In this document: positions 34,399 through 42,242 of the stretch, piece by piece
Layout of the letters: every line of letters begins with the position of its first letter
How positions within the stretch are numbered: position 1 is the first letter of the stretch
Made by a program: the position numbers and the translations under genes
Notes under the pieces: model-generated
The model's input: the letters and a program-made list of their open reading frames with translations, nothing else
Database searches by the model: none
What the model was told of the DNA's origin: nothing
From: CAYQNU01 sp964419055
Lineage (GTDB): Bacteria; Bacteroidota; Bacteroidia; Flavobacteriales_D; Parvicellaceae
Direction: 5' to 3'
Length of the DNA stretch: 64,000 nt
NCBI GenBank assembly: GCA_964419055.1
Contig: CAYQNU010000004.1
Location: 1 to 64,000 of the forward strand

Positions 34399-37179
34399 AT
34401 GAAAAAGGTTAACGCTTTTTACAAGTTAATTTGGGTTATCATCGTTCCATTTATGCTGATGGGTTGTAATGATGAAAAATTGACTCCTGAAAAAAGTCAA
34501 GTTGTTGTTCAAAATAAAAAAGCTACTTTAATTGACCCAAATTCGCCTTGGGTTGATTCGGTGTACACTCAACTAACCTGGAATCAAAAATTAGCTCAGT
34601 TAATTTGGATAAATCCAGATTGGAACCAACTGGACAGTCTCACCGAAACTTTTTACAACTTTGGCGGATTAGTTTTACCAAATGACTCGTCTCAATATAA
34701 AGTCTTAAAAAATTACCTACAACAAAATGAATTGGACAAAAGTCGATATTCATTTATGTTAAAAGGCGCTCCAAATGAATCTTTTTTATGGGATATGTTG
34801 TCTGTTCAACCCTATATGGTGGGAATTAACGGATCCAATGACGACCTTTTCATTCAGTCATTTTTTAACACCGTTTTGGAGTCGTTTCAAAGAGAAAATT
34901 GTCATTTTGTAATGGAATCTCAAGACACCAACTCTTTTTGGAAATTGAGTCCTCAAAAACAAAAGGTGTGGCAGCAATTAATGGAACAAGCCAACATAGC
35001 CTACGTTTATTCAACAAAAAAGAACTATAATCCTCAATTACAAATCCATTGCTTAATGGATGGCGACACCCTCATGAAGGACTCTGACAGTTCATTTAAC
35101 TATCACATCACTTCCAATTGGAAGACTTTTTCAGACAGTTTAATTTCAGGAAGCATCAACCTATACATCAGTAATAAAGACATGTCCCCCGATAGTTTAA
35201 ACGGATTAGTACAAGAGCTCAGTATCAAATATAAAGAAACCCCTCAATTCACCTTAAAAATTAGAAAAATATTGGCGTTAAAAGAATTTGCGTTAAAAAA
35301 TTCATCAAAATTCGATACTTCCTTGACTTTCAATCAACATTGGAATATCATTAAAACAAGTTTTTTGGGATTGGCTCATCAAACGCACCACACTGGTAAT
35401 GCACTTCTGAATTCAGATAATGCGCTTCCATTAAAACAATTACCCAAAAAGAAATGGACATACCTTTCAATAAGTTCAAAACCAATGATTGAATTTACAA
35501 AAGGAATAAAGCACTATGCAGAAATTACCGAAGTACGTAAAACAAATTTAGCCCTAAATCTGAACGATTTCAAAAATCAAAAACCACTCATAATTGTATT
35601 AAATGAACCTTCTTATACAGAAGCAGAATTACAAAATTTTATTAAAAAAGTCAGAGAATTTTCAAAAACAACTACCGTTATAGTAGCCGGAATAAATTTA
35701 CCCTTTGGTGAACATCTACTAGAAAAATTACCCAATTACATCCATTGTCCAATTACTTCCAATCAGAGCCAATATTCCTTAGCTCAAAGCATCGTTGGTG
35801 GCATTTCTATTAATGGGCTTCATCCATTAGATCAAAATAAAAAAACGTTTCTTTCAGAAAAAATAAGATTTTCGTATACCATACCCGAGGAAGTAGGAAT
35901 TAACGCAGATTCAATAAAAAAAATAGATAAAATTGCAGCGGAGGCTATTTTTTCTAATGCAACACCTGGTTGTCAAGTGTTTGTTGCCAAAGAGGGAAAA
36001 GTGATTTACAATAAAGGATTTGGTTATCACGCTTATGATTATAAAACTGCTGTAAACACCAATGATGTATATGATATAGCTTCTGTAACCAAAGTGGCTG
36101 GTACAACTATGTGCGCTATGCATTTGTACGAAAAGGGAAAGTACCAACTCACCGATTCAATAAAATCCTTTTTACCTGATACCCTCAACAAATTTCTTAA
36201 GCACCCCTCGCGTTTAGGAAACATAACGTTTCAAGAACTTCTTACTCATCAAAGCGGTTTGCCTTCTGGGTTGCCCATACATAAATTTATAGCCTACGTT
36301 AATAAATTAATTGGGCGCTTTGATCGTTATTATTGTGACGCTTCCGACCATTATTTTTGTGTAGAAGTTGCCAAAGACTTTTACCTAGACTCGGCCTATT
36401 TAGACAGTCTTTGGGTAGACATGAATAGAATTTGGCCAGGTGAAAAAACGTATAAATATTCAGACGCTAACATGAATACGTTGTATCAAGTTTTTAGACG
36501 AATGATAAAAGGGAAAAAGACGTATGATAGATATTTAGACTCTGTTATTTATGAGCCGCTAAACCTTAATACTATTGGGTTTTTGCCCTTAAAATATTTA
36601 GATACTTTAAAACATAGAATTGCTCCCACAGAATACGACACCTATTGGCGCTATCAAGTAATTAAAGGTCACGTGCACGACCCCAATGCCGCATTATATG
36701 GAGGAGTTGCCGGTAATGCTGGACTCTTTTCAAATGCTCAAGATTTAGGAGTTCTTTTCCAATTGTTACTCAATGGCGGTAGTTACGGAGGAAAACAACT
36801 TTTTAAACCCGAAACTGTTGAACTTTTTACACAGCATTATCCCGGAAGTCACCGAGGACTGGGGTTTGACAAACCCATTGCAACAAGCGGAAATATTGTA
36901 GCCAAAGATGCACCTTATACAAGTTATGGCCATTCGGGTTTTACGGGCATTTGCGCTTGGGCTGACAAAGAAAACGAACTTGTTTTTGTATTTACAAGCA
37001 ATCGGGTACATCCAAATCCCATGAATAAAAAGTTAATTGAAAGGGGTATTCGGGGAAGGATGCATCAAGTGATATACAACCAGTTATTTTATAATGGGAC
37101 CTATAAAAACAGCGCTACGAAAAACATCCCTTATTCAAAAATGGCAATCGATTCCACCTTGCTCGTAACAACACCTTAA
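34399..37179 (+). CDS. Degenerate GH3 domain fused to serine hydrolase (beta-lactamase family)
   Basis: 926-aa lipoprotein (lipobox MLMGC). Residues about 50-330 resemble the N-terminal GH3 domain of NagZ (WNQKLAQLIWI; GGLVLPND), but the NagZ KHFPG-type motif and its Asp/His catalytic loop are missing. Residues about 335-480 look like the GH3 C-terminal domain. From about 500 a serine beta-lactamase/AmiE-like domain follows: S562-x-x-K565 in ASVTKVAG, YSDAN in the place of YxN, and HSGFTG as the KTG-like box. By homology it would be an amidase acting on muropeptides; the GH3 part is probably inactive or only binds sugar. Confidence 0.82.
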   Translation: MKKVNAFYKLIWVIIVPFMLMGCNDEKLTPEKSQVVVQNKKATLIDPNSPWVDSVYTQLTWNQKLAQLIWINPDWNQLDSLTETFYNFGGLVLPNDSSQYKVLKNYLQQNELDKSRYSFMLKGAPNESFLWDMLSVQPYMVGINGSNDDLFIQSFFNTVLESFQRENCHFVMESQDTNSFWKLSPQKQKVWQQLMEQANIAYVYSTKKNYNPQLQIHCLMDGDTLMKDSDSSFNYHITSNWKTFSDSLISGSINLYISNKDMSPDSLNGLVQELSIKYKETPQFTLKIRKILALKEFALKNSSKFDTSLTFNQHWNIIKTSFLGLAHQTHHTGNALLNSDNALPLKQLPKKKWTYLSISSKPMIEFTKGIKHYAEITEVRKTNLALNLNDFKNQKPLIIVLNEPSYTEAELQNFIKKVREFSKTTTVIVAGINLPFGEHLLEKLPNYIHCPITSNQSQYSLAQSIVGGISINGLHPLDQNKKTFLSEKIRFSYTIPEEVGINADSIKKIDKIAAEAIFSNATPGCQVFVAKEGKVIYNKGFGYHAYDYKTAVNTNDVYDIASVTKVAGTTMCAMHLYEKGKYQLTDSIKSFLPDTLNKFLKHPSRLGNITFQELLTHQSGLPSGLPIHKFIAYVNKLIGRFDRYYCDASDHYFCVEVAKDFYLDSAYLDSLWVDMNRIWPGEKTYKYSDANMNTLYQVFRRMIKGKKTYDRYLDSVIYEPLNLNTIGFLPLKYLDTLKHRIAPTEYDTYWRYQVIKGHVHDPNAALYGGVAGNAGLFSNAQDLGVLFQLLLNGGSYGGKQLFKPETVELFTQHYPGSHRGLGFDKPIATSGNIVAKDAPYTSYGHSGFTGICAWADKENELVFVFTSNRVHPNPMNKKLIERGIRGRMHQVIYNQLFYNGTYKNSATKNIPYSKMAIDSTLLVTTP

Positions 37180-37277
37180 AAGGAAGGTTATAAAACTGAG
37201 TTGTTGATTAATAATGTAAAACGGCATTAAAATAGCAATCAACTTTAATTAATTTTACACTTTAAAGAAAAAATCAA

Positions 37278-39071
37278 ATGATAAAAGTTAGCATTATTCT
37301 ACTTCTCTATATAGTATTTGTCCCCTTTAGTTATGCTCAAAAAAAAGAAAATGACCCCACAAAAGGTCTTTTGGAATTGAAACTAGAAAAAACGTATTGG
37401 GACAAAGAGCAAAAAAAACTACGCAGTGAAGGTTACATGAATGTGGCAGGTTTTGATGCTATTGGTCAACGCTATGGTAAATGGAAGTTCTATTATAAAA
37501 ATGGTAATTTAGAAGAAGTATCGGAATATTATGCAGGTAAATTGAATGGTCAAATAACCCAATATTATGAAGATGGCAAAAAACTTTTCGAAGGTTATTA
37601 TTTTTTAGGGACACCTGATAGTGTGTTTACAATTTATCACGATAATGGAAATGTAGCTGAGCAAGGATATTACAATAACTTACCCGACAGTATTCGTGAA
37701 TTTGCTGCCAGTTACATTAAAATAATTGAGGATTTTCCAAAAATTAAAGTGGGTACATGGAAAACCTATTTTAAAGATGGTAAACCTAATACAGTGCACC
37801 TTTATACTAAAGAAGATACGGTAGGTAAATTGATGGATTATTGGAATGAAAAAGGCGTACATTTAATTGAAAATGGTAACGGGACCTTGAAAGATTTTTA
37901 TGCCTCCGGTAAACCAAGAGAAGAAATCACCTATAAAAACGGTAAGATGGAAGGCGTTTACAAAACATGGAATGCCAACGGTAATCTTAAGGAAGAAGGC
38001 TTTTATGTAAAAGGTGAAATGTCGGGTGAATGGACATTTTATTATAACGTATCGGGTGGCGTTTTTCAAAAAATCAACTTTTTGGAAGGTAAAAAAAATG
38101 GAAACTTTATAGAACGCATGCCTAACGATAGTATAGCCATAGTGGGAGTTTATGCCAATGGATTAAAAAATGGAAGATGGGTATATTATTTTGAAAATTC
38201 TGGCAAGGATATGGAAGGCGATTTCAAAAATGATTTACAAGAAGGACATTGGACCTTTTGGTACCCTAATGGACAATTGTATTATGAAGGAGATTTCGTT
38301 TCTGGCAATAAAGAAGGTCATTGGAAATTCTACTATAATAAAGGCCAACTTTGGAGAGAGGGTGATTATAAAAACAATCTAAAAGACGGACGTTGGCAAA
38401 ACTATTATGAAAACGGAACCTTGCTATCAGATGGGATTTATGAAAACGACAAGCCTCAAGGTGTTTGGAAATCTTGGTATGAAAACGGTCAAGAGAAAGA
38501 CAACGGGAGTTTTGATAAAGGCAAAATGACCGCAAATTGGGTCGGATATTATCCAAATGGAAAAAAAATGTATGAAGGTACTTATGACCGTGATATGAAA
38601 ACCGGAGTTTGGAAACATTACACTTCAAAAGGAATATTAAAGGACGAATGTAATTACAAAGTTTTGGCACCACCTAAAAGTGAAATTGAGATTTATAGTT
38701 TAACCGCTCAAAGGGAGCAAAGTTTTAAACACGGTTATTGGAAATCCTATAGCGATAAAGATGGAAAACTTGTCAGCGAAGGAGCCTACAACAGAGATCG
38801 TCAATCGGGAACTTGGAAGTATTATTACCCAGGAGGCGTAGTCATTTCACAAGAAATAAATTACAATACCAAGGGAGAATTGCACGGACCTTCAATAAAC
38901 AATTCCATTAAGGGTAAACCTATTTCAGAAATTGGATATAAGGAAGGTAAAAAACATGGTGACTTTAAGGTGTATGACAAAAAGGGTAAACTCATCAAGC
39001 ATCAAATTTACAAGGATGGTGCAGTTGACAAGGATATTTTAGAGCGCAAAAGTTACAAATACAAGAAATAA
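37278..39071 (+). CDS. Large MORN/YwqK-repeat protein
   Basis: 597 aa, signal peptide (MIKVSIILLLYIVFVPFSYAQ) and then around 18 imperfect repeats of the type GxWxxYYxNGxLxxEGxYxxGxxxG over the whole mature chain, e.g. YGKWKFYYKNGNLEEV, EGHWTFWYPNGQLYYEG and DGRWQNYYENGTLLSDG. The repeats are of the MORN-variant found in YwqK-like proteins, which is often annotated as an antitoxin by default; nothing here suggests antitoxin function. It probably forms an extended beta structure in the periplasm or outside the cell. Confidence 0.88.
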   Translation: MIKVSIILLLYIVFVPFSYAQKKENDPTKGLLELKLEKTYWDKEQKKLRSEGYMNVAGFDAIGQRYGKWKFYYKNGNLEEVSEYYAGKLNGQITQYYEDGKKLFEGYYFLGTPDSVFTIYHDNGNVAEQGYYNNLPDSIREFAASYIKIIEDFPKIKVGTWKTYFKDGKPNTVHLYTKEDTVGKLMDYWNEKGVHLIENGNGTLKDFYASGKPREEITYKNGKMEGVYKTWNANGNLKEEGFYVKGEMSGEWTFYYNVSGGVFQKINFLEGKKNGNFIERMPNDSIAIVGVYANGLKNGRWVYYFENSGKDMEGDFKNDLQEGHWTFWYPNGQLYYEGDFVSGNKEGHWKFYYNKGQLWREGDYKNNLKDGRWQNYYENGTLLSDGIYENDKPQGVWKSWYENGQEKDNGSFDKGKMTANWVGYYPNGKKMYEGTYDRDMKTGVWKHYTSKGILKDECNYKVLAPPKSEIEIYSLTAQREQSFKHGYWKSYSDKDGKLVSEGAYNRDRQSGTWKYYYPGGVVISQEINYNTKGELHGPSINNSIKGKPISEIGYKEGKKHGDFKVYDKKGKLIKHQIYKDGAVDKDILERKSYKYKK

Positions 39072-39150
39072 AAAGTGATTAATTTCGAATTTTTGTAAAA
39101 TCCAATTTATTTAATTAGTACTTTTACTGTTATTGACAAGTCACAATTTT

Positions 39151-39756
39151 ATGTTGGTATTGAGAAATTACTTTTTAGTTTTTTTGTTTGGGATTTTTTC
39201 TCATCAGTTGAGTGCACAACAACTCACGCAATCTGAATTAGATACATGCAGAATTCATTATTCATTGAATTCAGCTTTAGTTAACCCTTTGGAGGTTTAT
39301 ATTTTGGATTTAACCAAAACCAAATTGACTTCATTTCCTTTAGAAATTTTAGAAATGAAAAACTTGCATGTTCTAAAATTAGGTAAAAATAAAATCTCTG
39401 TGGTACCGGATAGTATAGGGTCTTTGCATTATTTAGTTGAATTGGATTTAGGTAAAAATATGCTTTCAACCTTTCCAATGGGGATTACAAAATTAGTTAA
39501 TCTAGAGAAACTTATATTGAACCAAAACACCATAGCAAGCATTCCATTTGACATAAAAAATCTTCAAAAATTAACCTATTTAGATATGTGGAGTAATGAA
39601 CTCAGTTACTTCCCGGATAGTATGAAAGAACTCACTTCCCTTCAGTTCTTTGATTTAAGAGTAATACAATTTACGAAGGCTGAACAAGCTTACATTATTT
39701 CATTATTGCCAAACACAAAAATAATGATGTCAGAATCTTGTAATTGTAGTCATTAA
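39151..39756 (+). CDS. Secreted leucine-rich-repeat protein
   Basis: Started at the ATG at 39151, since the longer start is TTG. Signal peptide to SAQQ. Then five or so LRR units of about 23 residues: LHVLKLGKNKISVVPDSIGS, LVELDLGKNMLSTFPMGITK, LEKLILNQNTIASIPFDIKN, LTYLDMWSNELSYFPDSMKE. Likely a protein-binding surface in the envelope. It lies 79 bases downstream of the MORN gene on the same strand. Confidence 0.82.
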   Translation: MLVLRNYFLVFLFGIFSHQLSAQQLTQSELDTCRIHYSLNSALVNPLEVYILDLTKTKLTSFPLEILEMKNLHVLKLGKNKISVVPDSIGSLHYLVELDLGKNMLSTFPMGITKLVNLEKLILNQNTIASIPFDIKNLQKLTYLDMWSNELSYFPDSMKELTSLQFFDLRVIQFTKAEQAYIISLLPNTKIMMSESCNCSH

Positions 39757-39796
39757 TTGATTTCATCATAACTTTCATCTCCGTTAACATTTGGGC

Positions 39797-39826
39797 TTGT
39801 TAAATCGGAGACTTCCATTATCTTTG
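39797..39826 (+). promoter_or_regulatory. Promoter of rbfA
   Basis: TTG (39797-39799), 19 bases, TATCTTTG (39819-39826), both in perfect agreement with the phylum consensus. It lies downstream of the longest rbfA start and 15 bases before the ATG at 39842, which fixes the start. Confidence 0.72.
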
Positions 39827-39841
39827 CATCAATTATACACT

Positions 39842-40225
39842 ATGAATTCAATTAGACAAGATAAAGTAGGTATGTTGGTTCAAAAAGAACTCAGTACCTA
39901 TTTTCAACAAAACGCTCGAACAATCTGTTTAGGAGCGATGGTTACAGTAACTAAAGTTCGTGTATCATCAGATTTATCAGTTGCTAAAATTTATTTAAGC
40001 GTTTTTGCTGGTCCTGATAAAAATGAAGTGCTTAAGAATTTAAAAGAAAATGTATGGACGATTCGTCATTTTTTGGCAAATTCGGTTAAACATCAAATGA
40101 GAAAAACACCTGAATTAGTATTTTATTTAGATGATTCATTGGACTATGCCGAAAAAATAGATTCTTTATTAAAGGCTAATGCTCCAAAGTCAAATTCTAA
40201 AAACTCTGAAAATGAGGAGGAATAA
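39842..40225 (+). CDS. rbfA: 30S ribosome-binding factor A
   Basis: Cytoplasmic factor for maturation of the 16S rRNA 5' end in the 30S subunit. Starts at MNSIRQDKVGMLVQKEL (ATG 39842), 127 aa. The KH-like core includes ICLGAMVTVTKVRVSSDLSVAKIYLSVF, here shown in parts GAMVTVTKVRVS and DLSVAKIYLSVF, then LKENVWTIRHFLANSVKHQMRKTPELVFYLDDSLDYA with the C-terminal ELVFYLDDSLDYA hallmark. Confidence 0.93.
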   Translation: MNSIRQDKVGMLVQKELSTYFQQNARTICLGAMVTVTKVRVSSDLSVAKIYLSVFAGPDKNEVLKNLKENVWTIRHFLANSVKHQMRKTPELVFYLDDSLDYAEKIDSLLKANAPKSNSKNSENEEE

Positions 40226-40233
40226 CAATTCTT

Positions 40234-41034
40234 TTGCAAACAAATAAGTCATTTAACCCATTGAAAAAGTTATATAAATATTTATTGAGAGTCATCCCAA
40301 GGCCTTGGTTGATTCGGTTGAGTTATATATTTCGAATTTTTGCTCCTTTAGTTTATAAGGGTAACAAGGTAGAATGCCCTGTTTGTGACAAATCCTTCCG
40401 TAAGTTTTTGTCCTACGGTTCAAAAGTAGCCCACAGAGAAAATGTTTTGTGCCCTTATGATTTGACTTTGGAACGACACCGATTAATGTGGATTTACTTA
40501 AAAAATCACTCTGATTTTTTTACAGTTCCCAAAAAAGTGATGCACATTGCTCCCGAACAGTGTTTTTTGGACACCTTTAAAAAACAAAAAAATCTTAACT
40601 ACACTACGGGCGATTTAGTTTCTCCGATAGCAGATTTACATTTTGATTTGCATAAAATTCCTTTAGAAGATAATCAATATGATGTTATTTTTTGTAACCA
40701 TGTTTTGGAACATGTAACCGATGATCATCAATGCATGACCGAGTTATTTAGAATAATGAAACCAGGTGGGTGGGGTATTTTTCAAGTTCCAATCGATAAC
40801 ACCCGTGAAGTTACTTATGAAGATGCCTCTATTACCTCTCCAGAGGAACGCGAAAAACATTTTTGGCAATATGACCATGTTCGTTTATATGGCCTAGATT
40901 ATCCTGCCAAATTAAAAGCTGCGGGATTTGATGTCCACATTTTCAATTACAAAGATCATATGCCTGTAGAGCAATATCAACGTTATCGTTTTCATGAGGA
41001 TGAGTTGATTTATGTAGTAAGCAAAAAGGCATAG
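40234..41034 (+). CDS. SAM-dependent methyltransferase with N-terminal cysteine pair
   Basis: 266 aa, class I methyltransferase. SAM-binding and active-site region: VMHIAPEQCFLDTF, TGDLVSPIADLHFD, YDVIFCNHVLEHVTDD, then IMKPGGWGIFQVP. Before it sits a CPVCDKSF pair with a later C in VLCPYD, perhaps a zinc site. The start is uncertain: no ATG is in frame, the listed TTG is at 40234, and a GGAGG lies upstream at about 40215-40220, in front of an ATT at 40228. The gene begins nine bases after rbfA, so the two are cotranscribed. Substrate unknown. Confidence 0.78.
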   Translation: MQTNKSFNPLKKLYKYLLRVIPRPWLIRLSYIFRIFAPLVYKGNKVECPVCDKSFRKFLSYGSKVAHRENVLCPYDLTLERHRLMWIYLKNHSDFFTVPKKVMHIAPEQCFLDTFKKQKNLNYTTGDLVSPIADLHFDLHKIPLEDNQYDVIFCNHVLEHVTDDHQCMTELFRIMKPGGWGIFQVPIDNTREVTYEDASITSPEEREKHFWQYDHVRLYGLDYPAKLKAAGFDVHIFNYKDHMPVEQYQRYRFHEDELIYVVSKKA

Positions 41035-41128
41035 TTAACATTTATTGTTGTAAAAGAAATCGTAACAACTGTTGCTTTTTTGGTTATTTAGTTGCAAGTT
41101 TGACTTTCCAAACTCAATTCATTTTTTT

Positions 41129-41899
41129 ATGCAAACTCAATTAACGCTTTCACGAATCTTGTTGACATCACTTTTATTGTGCTCACTTGGATCAATTTGG
41201 GCACAAAGAAAGGCCGATTTAGTGGATATTAGAAACATTAGAGCTAGTGGGTGGCATTTTGCTCCAGGTCTTACTTACTTGATGGGTTTTAAGCCAAAAG
41301 GTGATGACGCACCGGTTGTAAATCCTGGAGGTCGATTAGCTATTTATGCAGAAGTAGGTCGTTATCGAATCTTTCCAAACGGTGGTAATGTATTTAATTA
41401 CATGGATTACAGTTTAGCTTATAAAAGACTCAGCGGTAAAGAAGAGTTTTTGGGTGAAAAATCAATTTTCAAACAAAATCATTTGTTGGGGAATTTCAAC
41501 ATCAATAATATGATTCAATTGACTGATTACACTTTTATACAAAATAGTTTGGGTATAAATGGCGATTTTAAATTTGCCGAAAAAGTAGCCCCTTCGGTAT
41601 CTCCCTATCAAGATAATACCGGCAGGTTTTTAGTATCCTTGCATTATAAACTTGGATTTGGATATAAAGCTACTAAAAACTTATTCATCATTCCAACCTT
41701 AGAAACTCCCATTTTGAATGGCATTGAATGGGAAAAAGGACGTTCCGATTATGGCATTTATAGTAGCCGTTATCGTCCCATAATTTTTACTGTTCGTTTT
41801 GCTTGGACACAAAAACCGAGTAAAAATGCTTGTCCTCCAATTCCGGGTGCAAAAGACAAGGATAAAAAGAACTATGATGATATGCTCAAAATGGAGTAA
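41129..41899 (+). CDS. Predicted outer-membrane protein
   Basis: 256 aa from the ATG at 41129 (MQTQLTLSRILLT), signal peptide to SIWAQR. Strand-rich, aromatic, with the pattern of a barrel, e.g. GGRLAIYAEVGRYRIF and FLVSLHYKLGFGYKA. The C-terminus is hydrophilic (KNACPPIPGAKDKDKKNY), which is unusual for a barrel end. No family recognised. A 340-base gap follows. Confidence 0.68.
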   Translation: MQTQLTLSRILLTSLLLCSLGSIWAQRKADLVDIRNIRASGWHFAPGLTYLMGFKPKGDDAPVVNPGGRLAIYAEVGRYRIFPNGGNVFNYMDYSLAYKRLSGKEEFLGEKSIFKQNHLLGNFNINNMIQLTDYTFIQNSLGINGDFKFAEKVAPSVSPYQDNTGRFLVSLHYKLGFGYKATKNLFIIPTLETPILNGIEWEKGRSDYGIYSSRYRPIIFTVRFAWTQKPSKNACPPIPGAKDKDKKNYDDMLKME

Positions 41900-42187
41900 G
41901 TTCTTCTTATTGGGTTTAAATAACGTGAGTTCGACTTAAGAATTTTGTCAAATCATCTAATTTAAAGTATAATAATTCAATCAGAGGGTTTAGTGCTTTA
42001 CGCGAAACAGTTGTTTCTTATTATTACATAAGAGTTATCATTATTCTATAACAAACAGAACGCAACCGTTTAAATTATACTTTGACTCTATTTGTTACTC
42101 TGTTGGAGAATTATTAATCCTTACAAATAACTAAAACCACGAGTCAATTCAATTAAGATGAACAATCCCATTCAAATTATATACTAA
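41900..42187. other. Gene-free interval between convergent genes
   Basis: About 290 bases of AT-rich DNA. I find no ORF, tRNA or strong hairpin apart from the subtilase terminator just beyond it. Weak promoter-like stretches are not convincing. Confidence 0.5.
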
Positions 42188-42220
42188 AAAAGCCGCTAGC
42201 ACTTTCGTGCTAGCGGCTTT
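42188..42220 (-). terminator. Terminator of the subtilase gene
   Basis: GCCGCTAGCAC (42192-42202) pairs perfectly with GTGCTAGCGGC (42207-42217), four-base loop, flanked by A and T runs. It is the strongest hairpin in the window. It would stop both the subtilase and possibly read-through from the other side. Confidence 0.93.
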
Positions 42221-42242
42221 AGAATATACGAATAGCAAGGTG

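Noticed and set aside
38266..38673. 135-aa frame on the minus strand inside the MORN gene
   Set aside because: Shadow of a repetitive coding region, no start context and no sensible protein features; the opposite frame has clear repeats.
37278..39071. YwqK antitoxin role for the MORN protein
   Set aside because: It has a signal peptide and 18 repeats, and no toxin gene lies next to it; the antitoxin label is inherited annotation.
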